Shown piece after piece: positions 1 to 9,175 of a stretch of 39,222 nucleotides of DNA. The notes below the pieces were generated by a model. That model saw only the letters and a program-made list of their open reading frames with translations, made no database searches and was not told where the DNA came from. A program made the position numbers and the translations under genes. The stretch covers positions 1-39,222 of the forward strand of contig JAIXQU010000164.1 of NCBI GenBank assembly GCA_027485575.1. Reading direction: 5' to 3'. Origin of the DNA: Cytophagaceae bacterium. Its GTDB lineage: Bacteria; Bacteroidota; Bacteroidia; Cytophagales; Flexibacteraceae. Positions within the stretch are counted from its first letter, which is position 1, and every line of letters begins with the position of its first letter.

Positions 1-2
1 AG

Positions 3-1694
3 ATATGGCAAAAGTGCATTGATGTATCCAAGAAGGGCCTTCAAAAAATCTATGATAGGCTTGATGTGAAATTTGATTATTGGTTGGGTGAAAGTTATAG
101 CAAGGATCGCCAGTTTTCGAAAGCGGTACTTGAGTATAGTTCTGTTCTGAAAATAGAGAGTTCAGCAGCCACAACCTATTTTTCAAAATCTAAATATGGC
201 TTGGGTTATGCCCTTTTTAACCAGAAGGAATATGCCAAAGCCCAGGTGAATTTTAAAGACTTTATTTCTGATTCTGAAAAAAGTGCCCAAAGATATAATC
301 TGCCCGATGCTTATCTGAGGTATGCAGATTGTTTGTATGCAACCAAAGATTATACCGGCGCTTTAAGGAATTATGACAAAGCAATGGATGCCAAAACTTC
401 TGAAATGGATTATGCATTTTACCAGAAAGGAGTGGTTTATGCAGTTTTGAAGGATTTTGAAAATGCAAGGACCAATTTTTCGGTGGTGGTTGAGAAGTAT
501 TCCAGATCCAGACTTTTTGATGAAGCACTTTTCCAAAAGGCCCAAATGGATTTCGAATCCACCAATTACCAGGCCGCCATCCGGGGTTACAGCAATATCG
601 TGGAAACCATGCCGGAAAGTTCCGTTATCCCGTTTTGCTATTTAAACAGGGGGATTTCTGCTTCCAACCTGAAGGAATATCCGGCCGCAATCAGTGATTT
701 CAAGAAAATTCTTGATACCTATCCCAATCATTCTACAGCAAATTCGGCCATATTGGGTTTACAGGAAGCCTTGGTTCAAACCGGAGAGGTAGATCAGTTA
801 AGTGACTATATTGGCAAATACAAAAGGGCAAATCCAGAGTCGGATGCACTTGAAAGTATTGAATTTGAGACTTGTAAAGCATTGTACAATAGTCAGAAAT
901 ATCCAAAAGCCATTTCTGGATTTCAGGAATATCTGAAGAACTATGGTACCTCAAGCTTTGTAACCGAGGCTAAATTTTATCTGGCTGAATCTCAATACAG
1001 GGGCGGTTCAAAACCTGAGGCTTTGACTTTATACAAAGAAATAATTGGTTTAGGTCGTGGCAATTGGTTTATACGGTCTTCGTTCCGTGTTGGTGAACTA
1101 GAATTTGCCAGTGGAAATTTTCAGGCTTCAGCCAACCAATATTCCAATCTCTTGAATGGGGTGGTAAAATCGAATAAGGACATTAATCTGGCAACTTTGG
1201 GTTTGATTGAAAATAATTACCAATTGGGCAGGTATGATACGGTTTCCATTTTGTCCTCAGATTTGTTAAAAAAGGAAAACCTCGCACAGGATGTAGCCAA
1301 TAAGGCATCGCTCTATGCAGCCAAAGTTTATGTCGGAAAAGGCGATTATGAGAAAGCAATCGATGAGCTTTTGAATACTGTAAACAATGCACAGGACATC
1401 AATGGGGCTGAAGCTCAATATCTTGTGGGCGAAGTATTTTACAAGCAAAAAAAATACAATGAATCTCTTGCTGCCTTGTTTGATTTGAAAAGCCGGTTTT
1501 CTTCTTATCCCAAATGGTACAACAAAGGTTTTCTTTTAATGTCTGATAACTATGTCGGACAGAAGGAATACTTCCAGGCGCAGGCAACTTTGAACTCAAT
1601 CATCGAAAATGCAAAGGATAAAGAAACCGTTTCAGGTGCAAAATCCAGACTTGCAGCTTTGAAAGCTGAGATAGGAGAGGACCAAAAACCATAA
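3..1694 (+). CDS. TPR repeat protein, 5'-truncated by the window edge
   Basis: A long tandem array of tetratricopeptide-like helical pairs, with recurring A/Y/F positions such as YGLGYALFNQKEYAKAQ and FYLAESQYRGGSKPEAL, fills essentially the whole protein. Such repeats usually mediate protein-protein contacts; no catalytic domain is visible. A GTG at base 66 could serve as a start, but the frame is open without a stop back to base 3, so the real start lies outside the window. The first ~30 residues (about bases 3-92) do not look like TPR: they resemble arginyl-tRNA synthetase, with IYDRL, VKFD and GESY in the right order. The true TPR protein may therefore begin only near the shared FDYWLGESY stretch. 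purA follows 49 bp downstream on the same strand and may be co-transcribed. TPR identity is secure; the role is unknown. Confidence 0.8.
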   Translation: MWQKCIDVSKKGLQKIYDRLDVKFDYWLGESYSKDRQFSKAVLEYSSVLKIESSAATTYFSKSKYGLGYALFNQKEYAKAQVNFKDFISDSEKSAQRYNLPDAYLRYADCLYATKDYTGALRNYDKAMDAKTSEMDYAFYQKGVVYAVLKDFENARTNFSVVVEKYSRSRLFDEALFQKAQMDFESTNYQAAIRGYSNIVETMPESSVIPFCYLNRGISASNLKEYPAAISDFKKILDTYPNHSTANSAILGLQEALVQTGEVDQLSDYIGKYKRANPESDALESIEFETCKALYNSQKYPKAISGFQEYLKNYGTSSFVTEAKFYLAESQYRGGSKPEALTLYKEIIGLGRGNWFIRSSFRVGELEFASGNFQASANQYSNLLNGVVKSNKDINLATLGLIENNYQLGRYDTVSILSSDLLKKENLAQDVANKASLYAAKVYVGKGDYEKAIDELLNTVNNAQDINGAEAQYLVGEVFYKQKKYNESLAALFDLKSRFSSYPKWYNKGFLLMSDNYVGQKEYFQAQATLNSIIENAKDKETVSGAKSRLAALKAEIGEDQKP

Positions 1695-1743
1695 ATAGTG
1701 AAAGGTAGAAATTCAATTATTTGTCAGGAATAGAAAATCATAA

Positions 1744-3015
<1,272 letters not shown>

Positions 3016-3245
3016 ACTTATAGTTCATTTTTTGGGTTGAAATAGCGTCCGGATATTTGAGGCTGAATCCAGCACAGTTTTTTCTATTCGTTTTTGTCTG
3101 GTTTCTGGCCTTTTGGCATTTAGAATCCATTCCAGAATTCCTCTTTTGACCGATTTTGGAAATCCTTGGAAGTTTTCAAATGCCATCTGGTTTTGGCTAA
3201 AAGCAATTTGTAAATCCTATGGCAGAATCAAATCCTCAACATCAT

Positions 3246-3250
3246 TTAAA
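3246..3250. repeat. Target-site duplication TTAAA, left copy (right copy at 3416-3420)
   Basis: TTAAA occurs immediately outside each terminal inverted repeat of the 165-bp element. Keeping a single copy reconstructs an uninterrupted YdeI-family reading frame, which is strong internal evidence that this is a true target duplication and not a chance match. Confidence 0.8.
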
Positions 3251-3415
3251 CCCAGAATAGTCATTAGGAATTCTATTCCGATGCTAAACTGCTTCAAATC
3301 AGAAACTTCGTCACCTTTTCTTCTGTATCCGTAGCGCTGCTACGAATTTCGAATAAAAGGTGCTGATTTTTTTTTTTTTTTCATCTCATAACGAAGTCCT
3401 AATAACCAATCTGGG
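3251..3415. mobile_element. MITE-like 165-bp palindromic element
   Basis: The ends are imperfect terminal inverted repeats: CCCAGA at 3251 is mirrored by TCTGGG ending at 3415, and similarity continues inward about 25 bp to ATTAGGA / TCCTAAT. Both flanks are TTAAA (3246-3250 and 3416-3420), a 5-bp target duplication. Inside are nested palindromes: CACCTTTTCTTC (from 3312) pairs with GAATAAAAGGTG (ending 3362), and CGTAGC-GCT-GCTACG lies at the centre (3330-3344). A T15 run lies at 3367-3381. No open frame of note is present, so it is non-autonomous and would need a transposase in trans. No second copy was seen in this window. Confidence 0.8.
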
Positions 3416-3817
3416 TTAAAGCATCCCAGGTGCCGGTTTTTATTGCAAGGTCAATCATAAGCTGACCCGAAGGATGCATTTTTCCGGCTACCAAAAGTTT
3501 TTTAACCCTGTTTTTATTTAAGGCCGACCAATTGCTTTTGGGTTTTCGTTTTGCGAAAAAAAGATAAAAACTTTTGTCATCTCTTTTGTTTGCAATACTG
3601 TCGATCCAGCCAAAAAAAAGGGCTTCTTCAACGGCTTCATCATAGCTCAAAGAAGGAATCCCGCTGTCTTTTTTATAGATAATTAACCAAACGGAAACAG
3701 ACTTGGCATGGTTTTCCAAAAGCCAGTTTCTCCAATCTTCCCTGCCACTGGCATAGTATGCCTGAATTCCGTCTTTTTCCGTTTCCAAAAATTGCGGGCA
3801 GACTTTATTTTAGGGTT

Positions 3818-5134
3818 TTAAAAAAGCCGCTTAAAAACATCATTAAAAATGGCAAAAACCATCAATCCCAACACGATGGCCATTCCGATTTTTTGGGCCC
3901 ATTCCATAAACATTAATGATGGCTTTCTTCTTGAAATCATTTCATATAAAAGCAAAACGGAATGTCCGCCATCCAGTGCAGGAATTGGCAGCAGATTCAT
4001 AAAAGCCAAAATCAGCGATAGCATGGCAGTATTGGTCCAAAAATTGGTCCAGTTAAAATGACCACCAAACATGTCCTGGGCAATCCCGATTGGACCACTA
4101 ACAGCATTGGACGCAGAAACTTCACCTTTGAAAATCTTTCCAAATCCGGAAATATTCATGTCAAGGATTTCAATTGCCATATTGGCCCCTTTGGGTATAG
4201 ATTGAAAAAAAGAGAAGGTTGTCGTTCCTTCTTTCAACAATAATTTTGGTTGAAATCCAATGGTGCCATCTTTCGTAATTTCCATTGGCAAATGCAATAA
4301 CTCATCCTTTCTCTGAACATGAAGGGTCACGTTTTTTCCTTTCATGGTTTTTAACAAATCCTGAAGTTGTTGAAAGTATAGAACTCCTATATCATTGATT
4401 CCCATAATTTTATCGCCTTCTTTAAGGCCAGCTTTTTCTCCGGGCATTCCTGTTATTACTTTCTGAACTTCAAATGGGGCAGCTGGAGAAAACAAGCGCT
4501 TTCTGGCTTTTCTGTCACTTAGTTTTTCAAGTAAATCTGTGGGTATTTTGATGTCTAATATCTGACCACCTCGTTCAATCGTGTAAAATGAATTGGAGTT
4601 TAAAAGAACATCTGGTGAAAGTGTCTCATCAAATTTTTCAATGGTATTTCCATTTACTTTGATGATTCTATCGCCATCCTTCAGACCCATTTCCTTACCC
4701 AATTCATGGGCAACAATGCCATATTTTACTTCTGAGATGGGTAAAAAATGTTCTCCATTAATCCAGACCAGTCCAATAAAAATAATAATCCCAAGAAAGA
4801 AATTGACAATAATTCCGCCCAGCATCACAATAAGTCTTTGCCAGGCCGGCTTGGCCCTGAACTCCCAGGGTTCTGGTTCTGCACTTAAGTTTTGGGTATC
4901 CAGCGACTCATCCACCATCCCTTCAATTTTTACAAAACCACCCAACGGAATGGCGCCAATCCCATATTCAGTCTCCCCATAGGTTTTAGAAAACAGGGTA
5001 GGAGGGAACCCAATAAAAAACTTGCTGACCTTCATGCCAAAATATTTAGCTGTCAGCATGTGTCCGGCTTCATGCAAGCCTACCAGAATCGACAAGGCCA
5101 ATACCAGCTGGCCAATCATAATTAAAATATCCAT
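3818..5134 (-). CDS. rseP: Site-2-type intramembrane zinc metalloprotease RseP (M50)
   Basis: Membrane protease that cleaves transmembrane segments, typically anti-sigma factors, in regulated intramembrane proteolysis. The first transmembrane helix contains the zinc motif HEAGH (residues 21-25). The third zinc ligand lies in the C-terminal membrane motif NLLPIPALDGGH (Asp about residue 388). Two PDZ-like segments lie between them: around GKEMGLKDGDRIIKVNG and around PGEKAGLKEGDKIMGIND. The PLGGFVKIEGM loop is typical. Four hydrophobic segments are visible, and 438 aa is normal for Bacteroidota homologues. It lies 32 bp downstream of dxr on the same strand, a common pairing, so the two are probably co-transcribed. 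Confidence 0.96.
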   Translation of the reverse strand: MDILIMIGQLVLALSILVGLHEAGHMLTAKYFGMKVSKFFIGFPPTLFSKTYGETEYGIGAIPLGGFVKIEGMVDESLDTQNLSAEPEPWEFRAKPAWQRLIVMLGGIIVNFFLGIIIFIGLVWINGEHFLPISEVKYGIVAHELGKEMGLKDGDRIIKVNGNTIEKFDETLSPDVLLNSNSFYTIERGGQILDIKIPTDLLEKLSDRKARKRLFSPAAPFEVQKVITGMPGEKAGLKEGDKIMGINDIGVLYFQQLQDLLKTMKGKNVTLHVQRKDELLHLPMEITKDGTIGFQPKLLLKEGTTTFSFFQSIPKGANMAIEILDMNISGFGKIFKGEVSASNAVSGPIGIAQDMFGGHFNWTNFWTNTAMLSLILAFMNLLPIPALDGGHSVLLLYEMISRRKPSLMFMEWAQKIGMAIVLGLMVFAIFNDVFKRLF

Positions 5135-5166
5135 ATACCTGAGAGTGAGATGCTTATTTAAGTTGC

Positions 5167-6342
5167 TTATTTATTTTTTATCCAATTTTCTGCCAATATT
5201 CTGGTTTCAGAATCAGACTGAACATAGTCCTGATATTGGGGGTTTGCGATATGAAAACCATTCTGCAAACAAAAGGCCAAAAGTTCAGGAATCTCAAGAA
5301 ATTGGATTTTTTCTTTTAGAAAGGCCTCTACAGCTATTTCATTGGCAGCATTTAATCGACAAGCGGCATTTCCACCTAAATCCATTGTTTGATAGGCCAG
5401 GTCCAGGCATTCAAATGTTTTTCTATCCGGCTCCTCAAAGGTCAGCTGAGGATATTTCATAAAATCAAATCTTGGAAAATCGGATTGAATCCGGTCTGGG
5501 TAACCCATGGCATATTGGATGGGCAATTTCATGTCGGGCAATCCCATCTGGGCTTTCATTGAGCCATCATTAAATTGCACAATAGAATGAATGATCGATT
5601 GTGGGTGAACGATTACTTTGATTTGATCAGGTGTTAATCCAAAAAGCCATTTGGCTTCAATTACTTCAAAACCTTTGTTCATCAGTGTTGCTGAATCAAT
5701 GGTTATTTTTGAGCCCATGCTCCAATTTGGATGTTTAAGTGCCTGCTGGACAGTAACATTTCTTAAATCTTCCTTCGATTTTCCTCTGAATGGGCCTCCG
5801 GAAGCTGTCAGATAAATGGACTCAATCGGATTGGAATATTCACCAACCAGGCACTGGAAAATGGCTGAATGTTCCGAATCAACCGGAATCATAGCCACGT
5901 TTTTTTCCTGTAGTTTCTGGTTAACCAACTGACCAGCAACCACCAGAGTTTCCTTGTTAGCAAGCGCAATGGGAATTCCAAAAGAAATTGCCCTCAAAGT
6001 AGGTTCCAGACCCGAATAGCCAACCAAAGCATTGAGAACCAATTGAATTTCGTTGGACTCGACAATCGAAGCAAGGGCTTTTTTCCCTGCATAAACTTTG
6101 ATATTTGCCGCCCAAAGTGCCTCTTTAACTTTCAGGTATTGCGATTCATCTCCAATAACAACTGCATTGGGTTTGAACTTTAATGCCTGTTGAATTAATT
6201 TATCTCCTTGGTTTCCAGCGGTTAATATTTCAACTGAAAAGAGGTCAGGGTTTTTTTCTATTACCTCCAGAGCTTGAACTCCAATGGAGCCTGTAGAGCC
6301 TAGAATAGCAATTCGTTTAGGTGAAGAAGAACTGGAATTCAA
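5167..6342 (-). CDS. dxr: 1-deoxy-D-xylulose 5-phosphate reductoisomerase
   Basis: NADPH-dependent enzyme making 2-C-methyl-D-erythritol 4-phosphate, the committed step of the MEP isoprenoid pathway. The NADPH-binding GSTGSIG is at residues 15-21. The family motifs ALANKETLVVAG, PVDSEHSAIFQCL (metal and substrate site), TASGGPFR and NKGFEVIEA follow in order. The length of 391 aa is normal. The start is odd: there is no ATG or GTG between the upstream stop and GSTGSIG, so translation must use TTG at 6342 (or a rarer ATT a few codons upstream), giving the Ser-rich leader MNSSSSSPKR. rseP follows 32 bp later. Confidence 0.96.
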   Translation of the reverse strand: MNSSSSSPKRIAILGSTGSIGVQALEVIEKNPDLFSVEILTAGNQGDKLIQQALKFKPNAVVIGDESQYLKVKEALWAANIKVYAGKKALASIVESNEIQLVLNALVGYSGLEPTLRAISFGIPIALANKETLVVAGQLVNQKLQEKNVAMIPVDSEHSAIFQCLVGEYSNPIESIYLTASGGPFRGKSKEDLRNVTVQQALKHPNWSMGSKITIDSATLMNKGFEVIEAKWLFGLTPDQIKVIVHPQSIIHSIVQFNDGSMKAQMGLPDMKLPIQYAMGYPDRIQSDFPRFDFMKYPQLTFEEPDRKTFECLDLAYQTMDLGGNAACRLNAANEIAVEAFLKEKIQFLEIPELLAFCLQNGFHIANPQYQDYVQSDSETRILAENWIKNK

Positions 6343-6376
6343 ACTTGTTTTTAGATTAATCTGGTTGTTTTTAACC

Positions 6377-6556
6377 TCAAATCTTTTTCGATCTGGTTAG
6401 TTTTTCATATTGCCCTGCAAATTTAACCAAAATTCTTTTACCATTATTTGTCGGCTCGAAATGGACAAAATGGTAATCTGGCAGAACGGTAATTGTGTCT
6501 CCAGGATTTGTCGTTAGGACTTCTTTGTGAGAGGCTATACCCGATAGAAAAGATGG
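6377..6556 (-). pseudogene. Orphan C-terminal coding fragment, parent unknown
   Basis: The minus strand between 6556 and the TGA at 6377-6379 reads as protein-like sequence, including TTNPGDTITVLPDYHFVHF and KRILVKFAGQYEKLTRSKKI. It has no ATG, GTG or TTG start, and an in-frame TAG sits just upstream at 6557-6559. The other minus frames upstream give low-quality translations. I therefore read it as the tail of a degraded or frameshifted gene. The fragment sits directly before dxr, so its remnant could carry the dxr promoter. I do not recognise the family. It could also be a chance open stretch. Confidence 0.35.
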
Positions 6557-6679
6557 CTAACCATCTGGAATTTAAAAACCTAGATATGCAATACATGCCT
6601 GGTAACAGACAGAAATTTCCCAAAGACAATTCCGGCTTTAAGAGTGAAATGGTTGCCAAATTGAAAGTTAGAAATAGCA

Positions 6680-7825
6680 TTACAAGATTTTAGGAACGGG
6701 AATTTGAATTCCATGCGTACTTCGGGCGGCCAATTTAAAAAGAGAAGGTGCCAGATTGAAAACATCAAGACTTAATCGGGTGGCAAAATCAATTTGCATT
6801 ATATTTTGAAGTGTTCTGGCCATTTTCAACCGGTTTTTAAAGGCCGAATTCCAGCTTGATTCATAGTTTTTGACCATTTCCTGTTTGTTGATTTTACCCA
6901 GTAAAAACTGTTTAACCACCTCGGAAGCAAGAACCGCTGAATGTATAGCCATACTCATACCATTACCCGCAAGGGGCGGAATCATTCCTGCTGAGTCTCC
7001 TAAAAATAAAATCCCGTTGTTGGAAATTGGACGTGGTGAAAAATAAACGCCAGCTGTGGAGACCCTTTCTGTTCTCTTCTCAAAATCCGAAAAATAGTGG
7101 TCCAGATTTCTGTTTCTAGATAAAACTGAAGTTTCTACTTTTTGAAAATCTCCTTTATTTTCTTTTACAATTTGAGAATCGATAAGATAACAAATACAAA
7201 AAAGGTCGTTTTCTATGGCTGAAATGCCACAATAGCCCCCGGAAAAATGATGAAGTTCAATCAGATTTTTAGGCAAGTCGGCCTGAATGTGCATTTTAGC
7301 ACCAATAAATCCTTTTTGAGGCGTTTGTTTTTCTGTTTCTGAAGTGGCGAAATGAGGTTTATTTCTTCCAAATGCACCCAATACAACATCACTTTCTATT
7401 TGGAAGGTTTCAGTGGAGAAAACATCAAGAATGTGGCTTTTTTCGCCATTTGTAACCTGGTTTACTTTACTGTTTTCATACACCATAACCCCTTCAATTT
7501 CAGCTAATTTCTTTAAATGATCATCTAATTTAAATCGGCTTATTCCTAGTCCTCCCAAGGGAAGTTTAGATCTGAAATCTTTGGTCTGGGGGTGGGTAAT
7601 TCTGAAATTATCTATGATGGGTAGGTTCCAATTCTTAACCGGTAACCCAAGCCAATTCAAAATATCTTCTGCTTCCAGAGAAATATATTCTCCACAAACT
7701 TTGTGGAAGGGATACTTTTTTTTCTCAATCAGAACTACCGAAAAACCCATTCTCCGGATAACAATTGCCGCTGTTAGTCCTGCCAGCCCACCTCCAATTA
7801 TGGCTACTTCTGTTTTTATTGACAT
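6680..7825 (-). CDS. NAD(P)/FAD-dependent oxidoreductase, geranylgeranyl-reductase-like
   Basis: Flavoprotein with an N-terminal Rossmann dinucleotide fold (VAIIGGGLAGLTAAI, residues 8-22), the family motif KVCGEYIS around residue 43, and the second FAD motif ILFLGDSAGMIPPLAGNGMSMAI near residues 270-292. These features place it in the group of geranylgeranyl reductases and FAD hydroxylases (p-hydroxybenzoate-hydroxylase fold). The substrate cannot be read from sequence. It lies 59 bp downstream of a SAM methyltransferase on the same strand. Such pairs in Bacteroidota often sit beside a type III polyketide synthase, but none is present here. Role in lipid, quinone or polyketide tailoring is inference. 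Confidence 0.85.
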   Translation of the reverse strand: MSIKTEVAIIGGGLAGLTAAIVIRRMGFSVVLIEKKKYPFHKVCGEYISLEAEDILNWLGLPVKNWNLPIIDNFRITHPQTKDFRSKLPLGGLGISRFKLDDHLKKLAEIEGVMVYENSKVNQVTNGEKSHILDVFSTETFQIESDVVLGAFGRNKPHFATSETEKQTPQKGFIGAKMHIQADLPKNLIELHHFSGGYCGISAIENDLFCICYLIDSQIVKENKGDFQKVETSVLSRNRNLDHYFSDFEKRTERVSTAGVYFSPRPISNNGILFLGDSAGMIPPLAGNGMSMAIHSAVLASEVVKQFLLGKINKQEMVKNYESSWNSAFKNRLKMARTLQNIMQIDFATRLSLDVFNLAPSLFKLAARSTHGIQIPVPKIL

Positions 7826-7884
7826 TACTGGATTTGATTTTTCAAAGGTATTTCTGATTGATGTAAAATCTTAATTTCTAAGGA

Positions 7885-8577
7885 CTAGATCTTACCAACA
7901 ACTTGCCAGCGGAAAGCCCATTTCCATTTTGCAAAAAATGAAGTCAAAGTGGGTTTGAAAAATGTGGCTTCTATTTCGGCTTTTGAAAATCCTTTTGCCA
8001 CACTCAATCTGGCATCGTTCCTGACCAGATAACTTTTAGAAAACAAGCGGGTTAAAATTGAAATTGAATGGTAGGCAAGCCAATGTCTATGTAGGTCGTT
8101 GACAATAAATCCGATTTTAGAAGTGTGAAGCAATTTCGCCAATGCAATCAGGTCACGGTCATAGAAGTGATGGGCAAATAAAGAACAGTGGATCACATCT
8201 GCATTCAGGTCTTTAATTTCCTGGAAAGAGGAACAAATCCAATCAAAGTCAGGATGGTCTTTGCATCTTAATTTTGCATAGGCAATTGCTTTAGGATTGG
8301 CATCTACTCCAATCATTTTGGCTTGAATCCCTTTTTTCCTAAGGAAATTTTGAATAAAAATCATTCCATCGCCTCCTCCACAGCCAATATCTGCCACTGT
8401 GATTTCTCTGCCTTTGGGTAGATTCAGGTCGGAAAAGCCACTAAAACTTACGGCATATCCTCCCAACCATTTATTGATTGTTTCTAACTCCAATAGGTTG
8501 ATATCTAACTCACTTTGCGGCATATTGAAATTATCCATTAATTCAGAAATAGTACTTCTTTTATAAAATGATGGCAT
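7885..8577 (-). CDS. Class I SAM-dependent methyltransferase
   Basis: Small-molecule methyltransferase candidate. The SAM-binding motif I is VADIGCGGGDG (about residues 62-72), followed by the acidic end of beta-2 in MIGVDANPKAI and the DVIHCSLFAHHF strand. The length of 230 aa is typical. The C-terminal half is rich in aromatic residues and may contact a hydrophobic substrate. It is the first gene of a two-gene unit with the FAD oxidoreductase. The acceptor substrate is unknown; from context, a hydroxylated lipid or polyketide is possible. Confidence 0.85.
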   Translation of the reverse strand: MPSFYKRSTISELMDNFNMPQSELDINLLELETINKWLGGYAVSFSGFSDLNLPKGREITVADIGCGGGDGMIFIQNFLRKKGIQAKMIGVDANPKAIAYAKLRCKDHPDFDWICSSFQEIKDLNADVIHCSLFAHHFYDRDLIALAKLLHTSKIGFIVNDLHRHWLAYHSISILTRLFSKSYLVRNDARLSVAKGFSKAEIEATFFKPTLTSFFAKWKWAFRWQVVGKI

Positions 8578-8826
8578 TTATCTAATATTTTGATATTTCT
8601 ATTACCTTTTTCAAATTCAATCAGTGAAACCTGTTGGTTACAGTTTTTCAATCAAAAGAATGAAAGTTCAAATACAAGGTCCGAATTTGAAAGCCTAATT
8701 ACAAGGTCCGAAATAAGCGAATTAGTTTAAAACTTGCTTCGTACTAAATAGTTCATGCTAAATAAAGTTAAGCAGTAAACCTTATATTCTTTTACATCCA
8801 ATAAGTGCAACAAAAAAACTACGGCC
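8578..8826. other. Intergenic region with a short direct repeat
   Basis: No gene seen. The 13-mer TACAAGGTCCGAA occurs at 8673-8685 and again at 8700-8712, spaced by one to three helical turns as an operator might be. The region lies between the divergent methyltransferase (-) and small helical protein (+) genes, so it must hold promoters for both. I cannot place them with confidence. Confidence 0.4.
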
Positions 8827-9075
8827 ATGAACAGATACACGACGCTCGATGAAGCCATTGACAGAATCAACAAAGCAATCGTTGCACTTGATTCTGACAT
8901 CAAAGAATGGAATATGGTGAAAACATCATTGTTTGGAAAAAACATAAGGAAAAGCCAGAATGATAAGGAACAGGAACTCAAATCAGAGTTCGATACATTC
9001 CTTACCAGGTCTCAAAAAGTGAAAGAAAATCTCGTAATTTTTCGGAATCTGTTCGATACCATTTCGGTTAACTAA
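8827..9075 (+). CDS. Small helical hypothetical protein
   Basis: An 82-aa, highly charged, probably all-alpha protein with heptad-like spacing in LDEAIDRINKAIVALDSDIKEW and later segments, suggesting a coiled coil. It has no signal peptide, membrane segment or recognised motif. The ATG follows an A-rich leader. Codon use and composition look like the neighbours, and the opposite-strand frame here reads as a low-complexity hydrophobic shadow. It lies 100 bp upstream of the helicase gene, which has its own promoter. Function unknown. Confidence 0.65.
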   Translation: MNRYTTLDEAIDRINKAIVALDSDIKEWNMVKTSLFGKNIRKSQNDKEQELKSEFDTFLTRSQKVKENLVIFRNLFDTISVN

Positions 9076-9129
9076 TTGATATTGATTATCTTTTATTCCA
9101 ATCAATTCGGTTAGCAGCTAAAAAAAGCC

Positions 9130-9137
9130 TACCTTTG
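9130..9137 (+). promoter_or_regulatory. Promoter -7 box TACCTTTG for the helicase gene
   Basis: TACCTTTGCG is a perfect match to the Bacteroidota TAnnTTTG box, 46 bp before the helicase ATG. A weak -33 element (TTCGG near 9106) sits about 20 bp upstream. Transcription would start near 9142, at the first base of the leader hairpin. Confidence 0.65.
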
Positions 9138-9140
9138 CGA

Positions 9141-9170
9141 CAGTTTTACCAGTGTTTTCGGTAAAACTGG
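9141..9170 (+). promoter_or_regulatory. 5' leader hairpin of the helicase mRNA
   Basis: CAGTTTTACC (9141-9150) pairs perfectly with GGTAAAACTG (9160-9169) around a 9-nt loop. An alternative pairing of CCAGT (9149-9153) with ACTGG (9166-9170) uses the same bases, so two structures compete. The stem ends 6 nt before the ATG and starts at the predicted transcription start, which suggests control of mRNA stability or translation, possibly by the helicase itself. Confidence 0.55.
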
Positions 9171-9175
9171 TTTAA

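Larger units (their letters stand above)
3025..3788 (-). pseudogene. YdeI/OmpD-associated-family gene, interrupted by a small insertion and a nonsense codon
   Basis: The N-terminal part (3399-3788, 129 aa) has the family pattern: REDWRNWLLENH, the WLIIYKK strand, EEALFFGWIDS and NWSALNKNRVKKL. It ends early at QIGY-stop. The missing C-terminal part lies downstream on the same strand (3025-3245): DVEDLILP, then a TAG at 3217-3219, then DLQIAFSQ and a typical tail with FPKSVKRGILEWI, NAKRPETR and QKRIEKTV. Between the halves sits a 165-bp element (3251-3415) flanked by a 5-bp duplication. Removing the element and one copy of the duplication rejoins the reading frame as GTWDALNDVEDL, so the insertion occurred inside a formerly intact gene. 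The TAG, which probably replaced a Glu or similar codon, is a second lesion. Family members are about 190 aa and of poorly known function. The 129-aa N-terminal product may still be made. Confidence 0.85.

Noticed and set aside
3113-3334. A + strand open frame of 73 codons between purA and the YdeI-like gene
   Set aside because: It is the antisense of the real C-terminal half of the YdeI-family gene and of the left end of the inserted element.
3367-3381. T15 run in the MITE-like element as a terminator of the YdeI-family gene
   Set aside because: It reads as A15 on the gene's strand and belongs to the inserted element, so it is not a terminator for that transcript.
6493-6693. A + strand frame of 66 codons between dxr and the FAD oxidoreductase
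   Set aside because: No family resemblance, no promoter or clear start context, and it overlaps the more protein-like minus-strand fragment; the evidence is too weak to call a gene.
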